From Bacteroidaceae bacterium (GTDB lineage Bacteria; Bacteroidota; Bacteroidia; Bacteroidales; Bacteroidaceae), in contig JAFXDG010000131.1 in assembly GCA_017521285.1 (NCBI GenBank), positions 1-40,627 on the forward strand: a stretch of DNA of 40,627 nt. The letters are read 5' to 3'. Under the pieces are notes generated by a model that was not told the DNA's origin, ran no database searches, and worked only from the letters and a program-made list of their open reading frames with translations. Below, piece after piece: positions 1-9,168 of this stretch. Positions within the stretch are counted from its first letter, which is position 1; every line of letters starts with the position of its first letter. The translations under genes and the position numbers were made by a program.

Positions 1-7
1 ATAGGTG

Positions 8-15
8 CAAATATA
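8..15 (-). promoter_or_regulatory. leftward promoter -7 box
   Basis: The complement reads TATATTTG, matching the Bacteroidetes -7 consensus TAnnTTTG. It points out of the window to the left, suggesting a divergently transcribed gene beyond position 1. No -33 element was confirmed. Confidence 0.4.
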
Positions 16-133
16 CAACTAAAATCAAGCTTCAGCAATGTAAGGTGGATTTTTATTTTATATTTTGATGAGTTTTGTTGGAATATGAATACAAAAAATA
101 TGAAAGAAGTTCGTTTTTTTCATCATTTTCCCT

Positions 134-141
134 TACCTTTG
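134..141 (+). promoter_or_regulatory. promoter -7 box for the GH43-GH9 operon
   Basis: TACCTTTG matches TAnnTTTG and lies 32 nt before the GH43 start codon. No clear TTTG -33 element is visible; the upstream stretch is rich in A and T. Confidence 0.6.
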
Positions 142-173
142 TGCCATATCTATTTTATTAAAACCATTTTGAC

Positions 174-1238
174 ATGAAAAAACTATTGATTGCTTCCCTT
201 GTAGCGACTTGCGCTTTTCCTGTAATGGCTCAGAATACAGATGGTGTGGACACTGTGTTTACCGCTACTTCGAACCCCTTTGTAAAATACAAACATCTGG
301 GCGACCCGGCTGCTTTGGTGGATGGTGACCGCCTGTATGTGTACGCCGGACACGACCAGTGCCCGCCTAACCGCGAGCATTATGACTTGCGCGAATGGTG
401 CATCCTCTCGACCACGGACATGAAAACGTGGACAGAGCACTCGTACAAGCTGAAAGCCACAGATTTCCCATGGGCACGCGGTGAGGCATGGGCAAGCCAG
501 TGCATCAAGCACAACGGGAAATACTATTGGTACGTAACGGCCGAACATAAGGACATTCACGGTAAAGCACTGGGTGTAGCGGTGAGCGATTCGCCTACAG
601 GGCCTTTTAAAGCGATAGAGAAACCATTGGTTACCAATAATATGACAACCAAATGGACGCGAATCAGTTGGGACGACATTGACCCTACGGTGATGGTGGA
701 CGATGATGGCACGGCATACATCTTTTGGGGAAACACACAACTCTACTATGCCCGTCTGAAGCCGAATATGGTAGAGTTGGATAGCGAAGTGATGACTATC
801 GACATACCGGGCATTCACCAACCGTCGCTTCCGGCCGAAAAGCAAGAGGCACTGATGAAACTGAACAAACAGGCCGACAAGCAGGCGCACAAGGATTATG
901 ACTTCTTTACCGAAGCACCGTGGATTCACAAGCACAAGGGATGGTACTACCTGACCTTCTCTGTCGGTTTCCCTGAAAAGACGGCTTACGCCATGAGCAA
1001 GAGCATCAATGGCCCGTGGGAGTACAAAGGAATCTTGAACGAAATTGCGGGCAATTGCAACACCAACCACCATGCCATCGTGAAGTTCAAGGGCGAATGG
1101 TACTTCATCTATCACAATGGTGGCATCAACACGGCCGGAAGCAGCTTCCGACGTTCGGTGTGTATCGACCGCCTATATTACAAGAAGAATGGCGAGTTGA
1201 AGCGCATACAGATGACAAGTGAAGGAATTTGGCAATAA
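174..1238 (+). CDS. secreted glycoside hydrolase family 43
   Basis: The protein has 354 aa. An N-terminal signal peptide (basic MKK, hydrophobic core, likely cleavage after VMA near residue 19) sends it out of the cytoplasm. The five-bladed propeller family GH43 is indicated by its catalytic triad: Asp44 in GDPAALVDGD (general base), Asp170 in DDIDPTVMVDDDG (pKa modulator) and Glu247 in FTEAPW (general acid). GH43 enzymes remove arabinofuranosyl or xylosyl units from xylan and arabinan; the exact linkage cannot be told from sequence alone. The length fits a single-domain enzyme with no binding module. It is followed after 12 nt by a GH9 gene, so the two are probably one transcript acting on the same hemicellulose or beta-glucan. 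The start follows a TAnnTTTG promoter. The family is clear; the substrate is inferred. Confidence 0.88.
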   Translation: MKKLLIASLVATCAFPVMAQNTDGVDTVFTATSNPFVKYKHLGDPAALVDGDRLYVYAGHDQCPPNREHYDLREWCILSTTDMKTWTEHSYKLKATDFPWARGEAWASQCIKHNGKYYWYVTAEHKDIHGKALGVAVSDSPTGPFKAIEKPLVTNNMTTKWTRISWDDIDPTVMVDDDGTAYIFWGNTQLYYARLKPNMVELDSEVMTIDIPGIHQPSLPAEKQEALMKLNKQADKQAHKDYDFFTEAPWIHKHKGWYYLTFSVGFPEKTAYAMSKSINGPWEYKGILNEIAGNCNTNHHAIVKFKGEWYFIYHNGGINTAGSSFRRSVCIDRLYYKKNGELKRIQMTSEGIWQ

Positions 1239-1250
1239 ATACCCATAACC

Positions 1251-3545
1251 ATGAAACACATACTTTCCATCCTGCTTTTCTGTTTGTTTGTCTCCCCATC
1301 GGCCAAGGCCGTGAAGGTCATTGGGTTGCGAGTGATTGACAAGAATTATCTGATGGTGCACCTGCGCGATGGCGAAGTGCGCTACGAAGATGACGGTAAA
1401 GGGCCGGGTGCTTACTTAGGACACACATCGGCCGAAGACACACTGGTGGTATTCGGCAAACGTCTGCAACCCGATGTGGCAACAAAAACAGAGAGTTGGA
1501 GCATCCATTCGAAGGAGGACAAGAACTTCACCAAAGTCCGTCCGTTGGCCGTATGGCGCAAATCAAAGCCGATGAATACCGACCATACGCTGACGAGCGA
1601 ACTTGACCATTGGCTCTTCTTGCACCTGCCTCAAGGCATGAAGCAAGGATGCACCTATACGGTGACATTGCCCGAAGGGATGGAAGCGGATGTGAAGGAG
1701 GCAAGCGTGACGTTTGACATCTGGCGGACACCATCGGAGGCGGTGCATGTGAACATCATCGGCTACACGCCACAAGAAGCGGTGCATCCGGCCGACCTCT
1801 ATCTGTGGTTGGGCGATGGTGGCCAGCGCGACTATGCATCGTTCGAAGGAAAGAATGTGTATCTGTACAATGTGAAGACGGGACGTTCGCGCAAAGCCGG
1901 GAAAGTGAGTTTTTGGAAGAGCGCCTCTGCCGAGCAGGAGGCCAACCGTAAGGACATGACCGGATCGGACGTGTGGAATATTGATTTCAAGGGGAGTGCA
2001 CCCGGACGCTACCGCCTGGTGGTGGAAGATGTGGGATGCAGTATGGATTTCGACATTGCAAATGAGGTCTATTTCCAACCTTACCACTACTCGGTGCGCG
2101 GGTATTACTACATGCGTTTGGGCGAGCCGATAGACTCCACCATCTCCCCTGCACCACGCCAACCGATGTTTATCCCCGAGGTTGACCCAGTGGGATTCAC
2201 CGTCTATAAGACCGACCTTCATCCGTGGCATCCCGATTGGCGGAAGATTCGGGGAGACGTGTGGGATGAACCGCATTTCAAACCAGCACTCACCTCGGCC
2301 TTTTGGGCACACCGTTTGCCAGGTAATCCAGTAAATACGGAGGTGAAGGGCGGACACTCCGATGCATTTGATTGGGATCGCCACCTGGCTCACGTGAGCA
2401 ACATCTACGATATGCTACTCCCCTACCTGCTCACACACGGACGGTTGGCGGAGGACAACTTGAGCATACGGGAGAGTGGAAACGGCATCCCTGACCTCAT
2501 TGACGAGGCACGCAACGAGGTAGATTTTTTCCTGAGCATACGCGATGGTGAGGCTTATTCGCAAGGAGTGACCAATCCGTCCAAAGAATGGAGCATCATG
2601 TTTCAAGCCGGATGCACCACCATGGCCGCATGGGCAAATGCAGCCAATTGCGCCATCTTGGCTGAGGCCTTCCGCGTTCATGGCAACGACTCACTATGCA
2701 CCTATTATACAGAAGAGGCCATCCGAGCTTTCCGTTTTGCAAGCAGACAGGATAACCAACAATTGGATGACCGTCAGGACGTAGGAAGTGCACGTATGCG
2801 CGGACGTGACTTCAAGCAGATGGCCGCGGCTTTCCTCTACAACGTGACGGGAGATAAGGATTGGGAGAAAGTGATGGCTGAAGAGAGTGTCATCAAGAAT
2901 GGACAAACGCCTCTCTTCGACAAAGGACGAAATGCATATTACCAATTGTGGAGCACGGCGGCTTACCTCACTTGTCCGCACAAACGGAATTATCCCGAAC
3001 TGTACAATTGGATGAAGGAGAGCGTAAAGCTCCATGCGGAAGAGAACAACCTGCGTTACATGGCTTTGCGCCCTTCGCGACGCACGGCTAACGACTCGCG
3101 TTGGCAAGTGTCGGAAAACCTTCAACTGGTGATGATGGCGCACTATGTGGCCACCACTCCGTCAGAAAAGGCACGGCTTGAAAAGGCCATGTACATGGAA
3201 GCCAGTTGGGGATTGGGACGCAATCCGTCGAACACGGTAGAGATGACGGGATTGGGCGAACGGCACATCGAGCATTGCTACACCACGGGGCATGACGACG
3301 GAGTGCCGGGTGTACACCCTGGGCAGACACCCTTCAATGGCACCGAAACTTGGTCGGCCGGCAATGGTGGAGATGCACGCATCATCCTCGCACGATGCTA
3401 TCCCGACTGGTACACCGGCGGATGGCCACATCAGGAGTCATTCTTCAACATCCGCTACATGTGGGTGAACGGTGAGTTCACTCCACGCGAAACCATGCGC
3501 GGAAAAATGGCGCTATTGGCTTATCTGTATGGGATAAGGAAATAG
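1251..3545 (+). CDS. secreted GH9 family (endo)glucanase-like glycoside hydrolase
   Basis: The protein has 764 aa with a signal peptide ending near residue 20 (SAKA). An N-terminal Ig-like CelD_N domain lies at roughly 160-275. The (alpha/alpha)6 barrel from about 280 to the end carries GH9 hallmarks: GGHSDAFDWDRH (Asp371 and Asp374 as base candidates), NGIPDLIDEARNEVDFF near 411-427, and the C-terminal block ending in Glu747 (FTPRETMRG) as likely acid. GH9 enzymes cleave beta-1,4-glucans and some act as exo-glucosidases. The usual GGWYDAGDYGKYV form of the base motif is altered here, so the specificity may not be plain cellulose. It lies 12 nt after the GH43 gene and converges with the protease gene downstream. 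I saw no dockerin, binding module or lipobox. Confidence 0.85.
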   Translation: MKHILSILLFCLFVSPSAKAVKVIGLRVIDKNYLMVHLRDGEVRYEDDGKGPGAYLGHTSAEDTLVVFGKRLQPDVATKTESWSIHSKEDKNFTKVRPLAVWRKSKPMNTDHTLTSELDHWLFLHLPQGMKQGCTYTVTLPEGMEADVKEASVTFDIWRTPSEAVHVNIIGYTPQEAVHPADLYLWLGDGGQRDYASFEGKNVYLYNVKTGRSRKAGKVSFWKSASAEQEANRKDMTGSDVWNIDFKGSAPGRYRLVVEDVGCSMDFDIANEVYFQPYHYSVRGYYYMRLGEPIDSTISPAPRQPMFIPEVDPVGFTVYKTDLHPWHPDWRKIRGDVWDEPHFKPALTSAFWAHRLPGNPVNTEVKGGHSDAFDWDRHLAHVSNIYDMLLPYLLTHGRLAEDNLSIRESGNGIPDLIDEARNEVDFFLSIRDGEAYSQGVTNPSKEWSIMFQAGCTTMAAWANAANCAILAEAFRVHGNDSLCTYYTEEAIRAFRFASRQDNQQLDDRQDVGSARMRGRDFKQMAAAFLYNVTGDKDWEKVMAEESVIKNGQTPLFDKGRNAYYQLWSTAAYLTCPHKRNYPELYNWMKESVKLHAEENNLRYMALRPSRRTANDSRWQVSENLQLVMMAHYVATTPSEKARLEKAMYMEASWGLGRNPSNTVEMTGLGERHIEHCYTTGHDDGVPGVHPGQTPFNGTETWSAGNGGDARIILARCYPDWYTGGWPHQESFFNIRYMWVNGEFTPRETMRGKMALLAYLYGIRK

Positions 3546-3556
3546 AGATTCTCTTT

Positions 3557-4801
3557 TTATTCAACGTGGGTAGCCTTATACCAGTTGGTTTCTTCCTTTG
3601 GATCCGCCAAATAATGGGTGCTTGGTTCTGAAATGGTAAGGCCACAGAAACGTTCGATGCTTGTTTGGCGGTTATTCAACGCTGAATAATAAGTTGGTGT
3701 ATGTTTGCACGATGCGAGAGGTACTGTGCGCAACAATTGCTCGTCGAAGCGGGAAAGCAGGACAGAGTCGGCACAAAGATTGGCTACATAATCCCTATAG
3801 TCATAAAAGAGATGCGGATTATATCCGTCAAGTGCCTGCAAGTCGGATGTAAGGTCTTCATCCCACGTATAACGGGTGTTTATCTCACGCATCAGTGTTG
3901 CCAAACTGTCCAATTCGGACGTAATCGTCATGGCGATAGTGCCGCAAGGCATTGAATAATTCATGTAGAAATCGTAGAAAGTCTGGCTGATTCCTTCGTA
4001 ATCGACCTCTCCTAACATGTGTTCAGCCAACAGGTGGTAAGGCATTCCGTATGCCATCACTTCAGAAGTAGAGGCGATGAAATGGCGGGTGACGTGGCGA
4101 AGGTCGTATGCCACTTCAACGTTTGACATATAGCAATCGTCAAAAAGAATATACTCCATCACAATGCCTGCATTTTCGATGGCTTGTGCCAATGTGGTGA
4201 TTTCCGTCTGATGATTAGGAGAAGTGCCTCCGAAGTAACGGGTCAGGAAATCGCCTTGTGCTTCCCAATGATAGAGGGGCGCAGAAGAGTGGGATGTCGA
4301 AGATTCGAATGGCAAAGCCTTTGTCTTGTTGACGGGCAACCATCCCATACCATGTCCTCCGATGGTCATGGAGTACTTGTCGGCAGGAGCCAGTTGTTTC
4401 ACTTCATTCAGAATTTCGGTAATGCCTTCGGCCGTAGTGCACGGATGGTTTTCGTATTCTTTCAGTATCTTTTGCTCACAAGTTCCGTCGGTAGCCTTGT
4501 AAACAAGTTCAAACAAGGATGCTTTCGTCGAACTTGTTGCAAAGAACACCAATACACGCTCGTTTTTGAACACCCCCGTAGCAATGGCATCCGACATGTC
4601 TGCTATGTTGATTTTGAAGAAACTCGTCAAGTTGGACGACCATGGCATGTACATAAACAGGGTATGGGTAGGTTCCTTTGGTGGGATAGGTTTGATTCTA
4701 TCATTATCGTCACCACACGAAAGGGTTATACTTGACAAAATTATTGCCATACCTAAAAAAAACTTTTTCCCAACGGGAGAAAAAAAACTTCTATTCTTCA
4801 T
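3557..4801 (-). CDS. clostripain-type (C11) cysteine protease, lipoprotein
   Basis: The protein has 414 aa. The N-terminus has a lipoprotein signal with lipobox TLSC (Cys29), followed by acidic DDND, so it is probably lipid-anchored and may be surface-exposed. Peptidase family C11 is indicated by His150 in GGHGMGW and Cys223 in LFDDCYMSNVEVAYDL, the catalytic dyad in the expected order. Family C11 enzymes are often activated by self-cleavage and prefer Arg or Lys at P1. The gene starts 23 nt after the LuxR-type regulator gene on the same strand, so the two form a probable operon. It converges with the GH9 gene, leaving 11 nt between stop codons. The natural substrate cannot be predicted. Confidence 0.85.
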   Translation of the reverse strand: MKNRSFFSPVGKKFFLGMAIILSSITLSCGDDNDRIKPIPPKEPTHTLFMYMPWSSNLTSFFKINIADMSDAIATGVFKNERVLVFFATSSTKASLFELVYKATDGTCEQKILKEYENHPCTTAEGITEILNEVKQLAPADKYSMTIGGHGMGWLPVNKTKALPFESSTSHSSAPLYHWEAQGDFLTRYFGGTSPNHQTEITTLAQAIENAGIVMEYILFDDCYMSNVEVAYDLRHVTRHFIASTSEVMAYGMPYHLLAEHMLGEVDYEGISQTFYDFYMNYSMPCGTIAMTITSELDSLATLMREINTRYTWDEDLTSDLQALDGYNPHLFYDYRDYVANLCADSVLLSRFDEQLLRTVPLASCKHTPTYYSALNNRQTSIERFCGLTISEPSTHYLADPKEETNWYKATHVE

Positions 4802-4824
4802 TTGCTTCTTTTACTTTTCAAAAC

Positions 4825-5427
4825 TTAAATCTGATTGGCTTCAATCAATCCATTCATGACGGCATAGACGGTAAGACCCGAGACGGAGCGTATGCCCAAC
4901 TTTTCGGTAATATTCTTGCGATGGGTGATGACCGTAGTAAGGCTGATGTTGAGCCGGTCAGCTATTTCCTTATTGATAAGGCCGCGCACAATGAGAACAA
5001 GCACCTCCACTTCGCGTGCAGAGAGTTTGATGGTATCCGTCAATTTGCCTTTTTCCATCGGATGCTCGTGTACCGTGTGAGATGATTGTCCGTGAGCCTT
5101 GTCATGAAGTTGCAACAAAGCACTGGCCAAACGGTGTTCGGGCAAACTGACATCCAATGTGTTGAAATTGCTGAATGTATTGTTGCTTCCGTTTACCAAC
5201 ACGATGCTCCGATGTATCCGCTCCAAGAAAAAAGCCGTGTGCTCCATCACTACTGATGAAGCAACGAAATAGTGGGCATACATGTCAGGTGTGTCGTCCA
5301 TCAAATCACCGAAAGAGGCAAAACAACGCACCGTAACTTGTGGAAGAATATCTTCCAACAAGCCTTTGAGTCCCATACAACTGAAGGTGTTGGAGTCTAT
5401 AATGGCAAATTCTGGTATATGTTGCAT
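4825..5427 (-). CDS. LuxR/NarL-type regulator with atypical receiver domain
   Basis: The chosen ATG at 5427 gives 200 aa. A longer reading frame starts with TTG at 5469, but that codon lies inside the -7 promoter box, so it cannot be the translational start. Residues about 135-192 are a LuxR helix-turn-helix (LSAREVEVLVLIVRGL, NKEIADRLNISLTTVITHRKNI). The N-terminal 110 residues resemble a receiver fold (FAIIDSNTFSCMGLKGLLED), but no Asp stands where the phosphoacceptor should be; the equivalent strand reads AHYFVASSVV. It may therefore respond without phosphorylation, or bind a ligand. It precedes the clostripain gene by 23 nt. The DNA target is unknown. Confidence 0.82.
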   Translation of the reverse strand: MQHIPEFAIIDSNTFSCMGLKGLLEDILPQVTVRCFASFGDLMDDTPDMYAHYFVASSVVMEHTAFFLERIHRSIVLVNGSNNTFSNFNTLDVSLPEHRLASALLQLHDKAHGQSSHTVHEHPMEKGKLTDTIKLSAREVEVLVLIVRGLINKEIADRLNISLTTVITHRKNITEKLGIRSVSGLTVYAVMNGLIEANQI

Positions 5428-5466
5428 AACCTCTGTCCTTTGATGTCTTTTGGATTCAATTCGGTG

Positions 5467-5474
5467 CAAAGATA
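5467..5474 (-). promoter_or_regulatory. promoter -7 box for LuxR-clostripain operon
   Basis: The complement reads TATCTTTG, an exact TAnnTTTG match, 39 nt before the ATG at 5427. It overlaps the TTG at 5469 and so rules out that start. Confidence 0.65.
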
Positions 5475-5589
5475 GGCCATTTTGTTGAAATAACCTATCA
5501 TTTGCCCATTAACCTTCCGCATTCCCATATTTTTTCACCACATAGAAAAAATATTCTTTAATTAATTATAAGGTGTGACCAGCTTATGT

Positions 5590-5597
5590 TATCTTTG
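5590..5597 (+). promoter_or_regulatory. promoter -7 box for the PPIase-M16 genes
   Basis: TATCTTTG matches TAnnTTTG, 28 nt before the ATG at 5626. It is divergent from the LuxR promoter about 115 bp away. A frame-open ATG at 5575 lies upstream of this box and is rejected as the start. Confidence 0.65.
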
Positions 5598-5625
5598 CAA
5601 AATAATATATAAATTGCATTCATTT

Positions 5626-6387
5626 ATGGAAAATAAGAAAGAAACTCACTTGTTGATAGAGACATCAAAAGGAAATATCACCGTAAAATTATATAACGAA
5701 ACACCGCAACATCGCGATAATTTTATCAAACTCTCGCGAGAGGGATTTTATGAAGGCACTCTTTTCCATCGTGTCATCAAGAACTTTATGATTCAAGGAG
5801 GAGACCCTGAATCGAAAGGAGCACCTGCGGGTAAAATGTTAGGCACTGGTGACACTGGTTATACTCTCCCTGCAGAATTTGTCTATCCAAAGTACTTCCA
5901 CAAGAAAGGTGTGCTTTCCGCAGCCCGCCAAGGAGATGAAGTGAATCCTGAACGACGTTCATCCGGATGTCAATTCTACATTGTGACCGGACAGGTATAT
6001 ACTGAGTCTCAAATCGTCGGCATGGAAAACCAGTTGAATCAAATGAAGTTGAAAACTGCTTTCGACACTTTGGCGCGCCAACACATGAAGGAAATCTACA
6101 AAATGAGAAAGTCCAATGACATATCAGGATTGCAAGCATTGCAAGACCAACTGATTGCCGAAGCACAAGCACAAGTGGCAGGTGAAGCCCCCTTCAAGTT
6201 CACTCCTGAGCAAATTGAGGCTTACACTACGATAGGAGGTACACCTCATTTGGACAATCAATACACGGTGTTTGGCGAGGTGACAGAAGGAATGGAAGTG
6301 GTGGATGCTATCCAACAAGTGAAGACTAATCGGGCTGACCGTCCTGATGAAGATGTGGTAATCAGAAAAATAACCGTACAGGAATGA
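5626..6387 (+). CDS. cyclophilin-type peptidyl-prolyl cis-trans isomerase
   Basis: The protein has 253 aa and catalyses cis-trans isomerisation of X-Pro bonds. The cyclophilin core is seen in IETSKGNITVKLYNETPQH, the catalytic-loop FHRVIKNFMIQGGDP (catalytic Arg in FHR), GCQFYIVTG and the C-terminal YTVFGEVTEGMEVVDAI. A charged helical insertion of about 60 residues (roughly 130-190) interrupts the fold between the FYIVTG strand and the final strands, as in larger Bacteroidetes cyclophilins. No signal peptide is present with this start, so it is predicted cytoplasmic. The ATG at 5626 is used because the upstream alternative precedes the promoter. Its stop overlaps the start of the M16 peptidase (ATGA), so the two are translationally coupled. 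Confidence 0.9.
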   Translation: MENKKETHLLIETSKGNITVKLYNETPQHRDNFIKLSREGFYEGTLFHRVIKNFMIQGGDPESKGAPAGKMLGTGDTGYTLPAEFVYPKYFHKKGVLSAARQGDEVNPERRSSGCQFYIVTGQVYTESQIVGMENQLNQMKLKTAFDTLARQHMKEIYKMRKSNDISGLQALQDQLIAEAQAQVAGEAPFKFTPEQIEAYTTIGGTPHLDNQYTVFGEVTEGMEVVDAIQQVKTNRADRPDEDVVIRKITVQE

Positions 6388-7625
6388 TTACGGTAAACCG
6401 ACATACCCTTGCCAACGGTTTGCGTGTTGTACACAATGAAGACCGGAGCACACAGATGGTTGCCATCAATGTGCTTTACGATGTGGGTGCACGCGACGAA
6501 GAAGAGAGCCGGACGGGATTTGCCCATCTGTTCGAGCACCTGATGTTCGGAGGGTCAGTTCACATCCCCGACTATGACACTCCCGTACAAGAAGCCGGAG
6601 GTGAAAACAATGCGTGGACAACCAACGACCTGACTAATTATTACCTGACTCTCCCCAAACAAAATGTGGAAGTGGGTTTCTGGTTAGAGTCTGACCGTAT
6701 GCTTGGTCTGGCTTTTTCACAAGAGAGTCTTGACGTGCAACGCATGGTGGTGATGGAGGAGTTCAAGCAACGCCACTTGAATCAACCTTATGGCGATGCA
6801 AGCCATCTTATACGCGCATTGGCTTATACGACCCATCCGTATCGTTGGCCAACTATTGGATTGGAGTTAGCGCACATAGCCCAAGCCACATTGGAGGATG
6901 TTAAAGACTTTTTCTACCGTTTTTATGCACCAAACAATGCAATTCTCTCCATTGCCGGCAACATCAGCTTTGATGAAACTATACGCTTGGTTGAAAAATG
7001 GTTTGGTCCTATTCCTCGAAGGGAAGTACATCCCCGAATGCTTCCACAAGAGCCGAAGCAGACGGAAATACGTCGCATGACGGTTGAACGTGACGTGCCT
7101 CTTGACACATTGTACATGGCTTTTCATACATGTAATCGCACACATCCCGACTATTACGCAGTAGATATGCTGAGTGACTTGCTGGCAAACGGAAGTTCAA
7201 GCCGATTGATTGAACATTTGGTGAAACAAAAACAGATATTCAGTCAAATTGACGCTTACATTACCGGAAGCTTTGACGAAGGGTTGTTGAAAATCACTGG
7301 AAAACCATTGTCTGGCATTTCCCTTGAAGAGGCGGAAGCGTACATTTGGCAAGAATTGGAAACTCTATGTCAGACTATGCCCGAAGAAAAAGAGTTGGAG
7401 AAAGTGAAGAATCGTTACGAAGCCGAACAGACGATCAAAAGTGTGAATTTCTTGAACAATGCCGTCAATATGGCATATTTTGAGCTTATCGGTCAAGCTG
7501 AGGATGTAAACGATGAAGTGAGAAATTACCATTCAGTCACTCCACAAGACATCCAACGGGTAGCCAATAAGGTGTTCAAAGAAGAAAACAGCTCTGTTCT
7601 TTATTATAAAGCTGTTTCTCAATAA
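6384..7625 (+). CDS. M16 family zinc metallopeptidase
   Basis: The protein has 413 aa and is a single M16 unit of the processing-peptidase type. The inverted zinc motif HxxEH is present as His48-Leu-Phe-Glu51-His52 (FAHLFEHLMFGG), and the downstream acidic ligand is probably in VVMEEF (Glu125/126). A C-terminal M16_C domain covers roughly 165-345. No signal peptide is visible, unlike many exported M16 proteases, so the enzyme may be cytoplasmic. Members usually work as dimers of two such halves that clamp short peptides. The start codon overlaps the cyclophilin stop by 4 nt (ATGA), so the pair is co-translated, perhaps in protein quality control. Confidence 0.88.
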   Translation: MITVNRHTLANGLRVVHNEDRSTQMVAINVLYDVGARDEEESRTGFAHLFEHLMFGGSVHIPDYDTPVQEAGGENNAWTTNDLTNYYLTLPKQNVEVGFWLESDRMLGLAFSQESLDVQRMVVMEEFKQRHLNQPYGDASHLIRALAYTTHPYRWPTIGLELAHIAQATLEDVKDFFYRFYAPNNAILSIAGNISFDETIRLVEKWFGPIPRREVHPRMLPQEPKQTEIRRMTVERDVPLDTLYMAFHTCNRTHPDYYAVDMLSDLLANGSSSRLIEHLVKQKQIFSQIDAYITGSFDEGLLKITGKPLSGISLEEAEAYIWQELETLCQTMPEEKELEKVKNRYEAEQTIKSVNFLNNAVNMAYFELIGQAEDVNDEVRNYHSVTPQDIQRVANKVFKEENSSVLYYKAVSQ

Positions 7626-7681
7626 AAAACGAATAAGTGTTAACTCTTGAATATTATAAATGAACTTCAAAAAATAGTATC

Positions 7682-9109
7682 ATGAAAAAACTGAATCAAA
7701 AATTTATCTATTTCATATGCCTTGTGTCGGCCATGGGAGGTCTGCTCTTCGGCTATGATTGGGTTGTAATTGGTGGTGCAAAACCGTTTTACGAACTGTT
7801 CTTCGGCATTTCTGATTCACCGGTCATGCAAGGTATAGCCATGTCTACCGCCTTGGTAGGTTGCCTCATAGGTGCCATGGTGGCGGGTGCAATGGCTGAT
7901 AAATATGGCCGCAAACCATTACTTATCGGAGCTGCAGTTCTTTTTACTGTATCAGCCGTAGCCACAGGTGCTTTTGACGATTTCACCTTATTCAACATCG
8001 CACGCTTCATTGGTGGTGTGGGCATTGGTATTGCTTCGGCTTTATCACCGATGTATATTGCAGAAGTAGCACCCACGGAAGTGCGTGGACGATTGGTGTC
8101 GCTCAACCAAATGACCATCGTATTGGGTATCTTGGGCGCACAGATTGCCAACTGGCAAATTGCCGACCCTCTTCCCGAAACCATCTCAGCTATGCAAGTG
8201 TCAGGCATAGCAGTGCAAGAGGCTATGGCAGATGCTTTTATCCTTGAGTCTTGGAATGGTCAGATGGGTTGGCGCTGGATGTTTTGGGCTGAAGCCTTGC
8301 CGGCCGCACTTTTCCTCGTACTTGCCTTCTTCATCCCCGAAAGCCCTCGCTATATGGCCATGAGGGGACAGAATAAAGATGCATTGGCTACCCTTTCGAT
8401 GATAGGTGGTGAAGAGTATGCCCAAGGAGAATTGACCGTTATCAATGCCTCATGTGCGGCTGAAGCTGAGCAGGCAGATTTGAAGACCCTCTTCACCCGC
8501 AAGTATGCCGCCGTACTTACATTGGGTATCGTTGTGGCTGTTTTCCAACAATGGTGCGGCACAAACGTAATATTCAACTATGCACAGGAAATTTTCTCTG
8601 CCGCCGGATATAGTGTGGGCGATGTATTGTTCAACATCGTCATTACTGGTGTGGCCAACGTCATCTTCACCATCGTCGCTCTGTTTACCATTGATCGTTG
8701 GGGGCGTCGTTCGCTCATGCTTTTTGGAGCATCATCCTTGGCCGTCATCTACCTCATCCTTGGCACGTGCTACTATTTGCAAATTACCGGTTTCTTCATG
8801 GTCATCCTTGTTGTTGCTGCTATCTCGGCATACGCTATGACCCTTGGCCCCGTCACTTGGGTTTTGTTGGCCGAGATATTCCCCAACAAAGTGCGTGGTG
8901 TAGCCATGGCTACCTGCACTTTTGCCCTTTGGACAGGATGCACAACCCTCACCTATTCTTTCCCATCGATGAATGCTGCTCTTGGTAGTAGTGGTACTTT
9001 CTGGATTTATGCAGCTATTTGTGCCGCAGGTTTCATTTACCTGATGCGTCGTTGCCCGGAGACAAAAGGCATTTCATTGGAAGAATTGGAAAAGAAATTG
9101 GTGAAATAA
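7682..9109 (+). CDS. sugar porter MFS transporter (XylE-like)
   Basis: The protein has 475 aa with about 12 predicted membrane segments. Sugar-porter motifs are all present: GGLLFGYD in helix 1, DKYGRKP (73-79) after helix 2, PESPRY near 219-223, QQWCGTNVIFNYAQ in helix 7, DRWGRRS, and the terminal PETKG. The roughly 30-residue loop rich in acidic residues between helices 5 and 6 is also seen in XylE-like proton symporters. It should import a monosaccharide such as xylose, arabinose, galactose or glucose across the inner membrane; the sugar cannot be read directly. The gene lies 56 nt after the M16 gene and 59 nt before the DUF5107-TPR gene. The context suggests that it takes up the product of the downstream galactosidases. 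Confidence 0.88.
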   Translation: MKKLNQKFIYFICLVSAMGGLLFGYDWVVIGGAKPFYELFFGISDSPVMQGIAMSTALVGCLIGAMVAGAMADKYGRKPLLIGAAVLFTVSAVATGAFDDFTLFNIARFIGGVGIGIASALSPMYIAEVAPTEVRGRLVSLNQMTIVLGILGAQIANWQIADPLPETISAMQVSGIAVQEAMADAFILESWNGQMGWRWMFWAEALPAALFLVLAFFIPESPRYMAMRGQNKDALATLSMIGGEEYAQGELTVINASCAAEAEQADLKTLFTRKYAAVLTLGIVVAVFQQWCGTNVIFNYAQEIFSAAGYSVGDVLFNIVITGVANVIFTIVALFTIDRWGRRSLMLFGASSLAVIYLILGTCYYLQITGFFMVILVVAAISAYAMTLGPVTWVLLAEIFPNKVRGVAMATCTFALWTGCTTLTYSFPSMNAALGSSGTFWIYAAICAAGFIYLMRRCPETKGISLEELEKKLVK

Positions 9110-9168
9110 TTTCAAATTAGTGACTATAGAATTTATAGAGAACTATAAAACCTGAAAAATATCAAACA

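Noticed and set aside
183-2393. Minus-strand frames of 310 and 276 codons opposite the GH43 and GH9 genes
   Set aside because: Mirror frames of strong genes; no signal, motif or promoter.
5428-5469. Longer N-terminus of the LuxR-type regulator from a TTG start
   Set aside because: The TTG is part of the TATCTTTG promoter box, so it lies upstream of the transcript.
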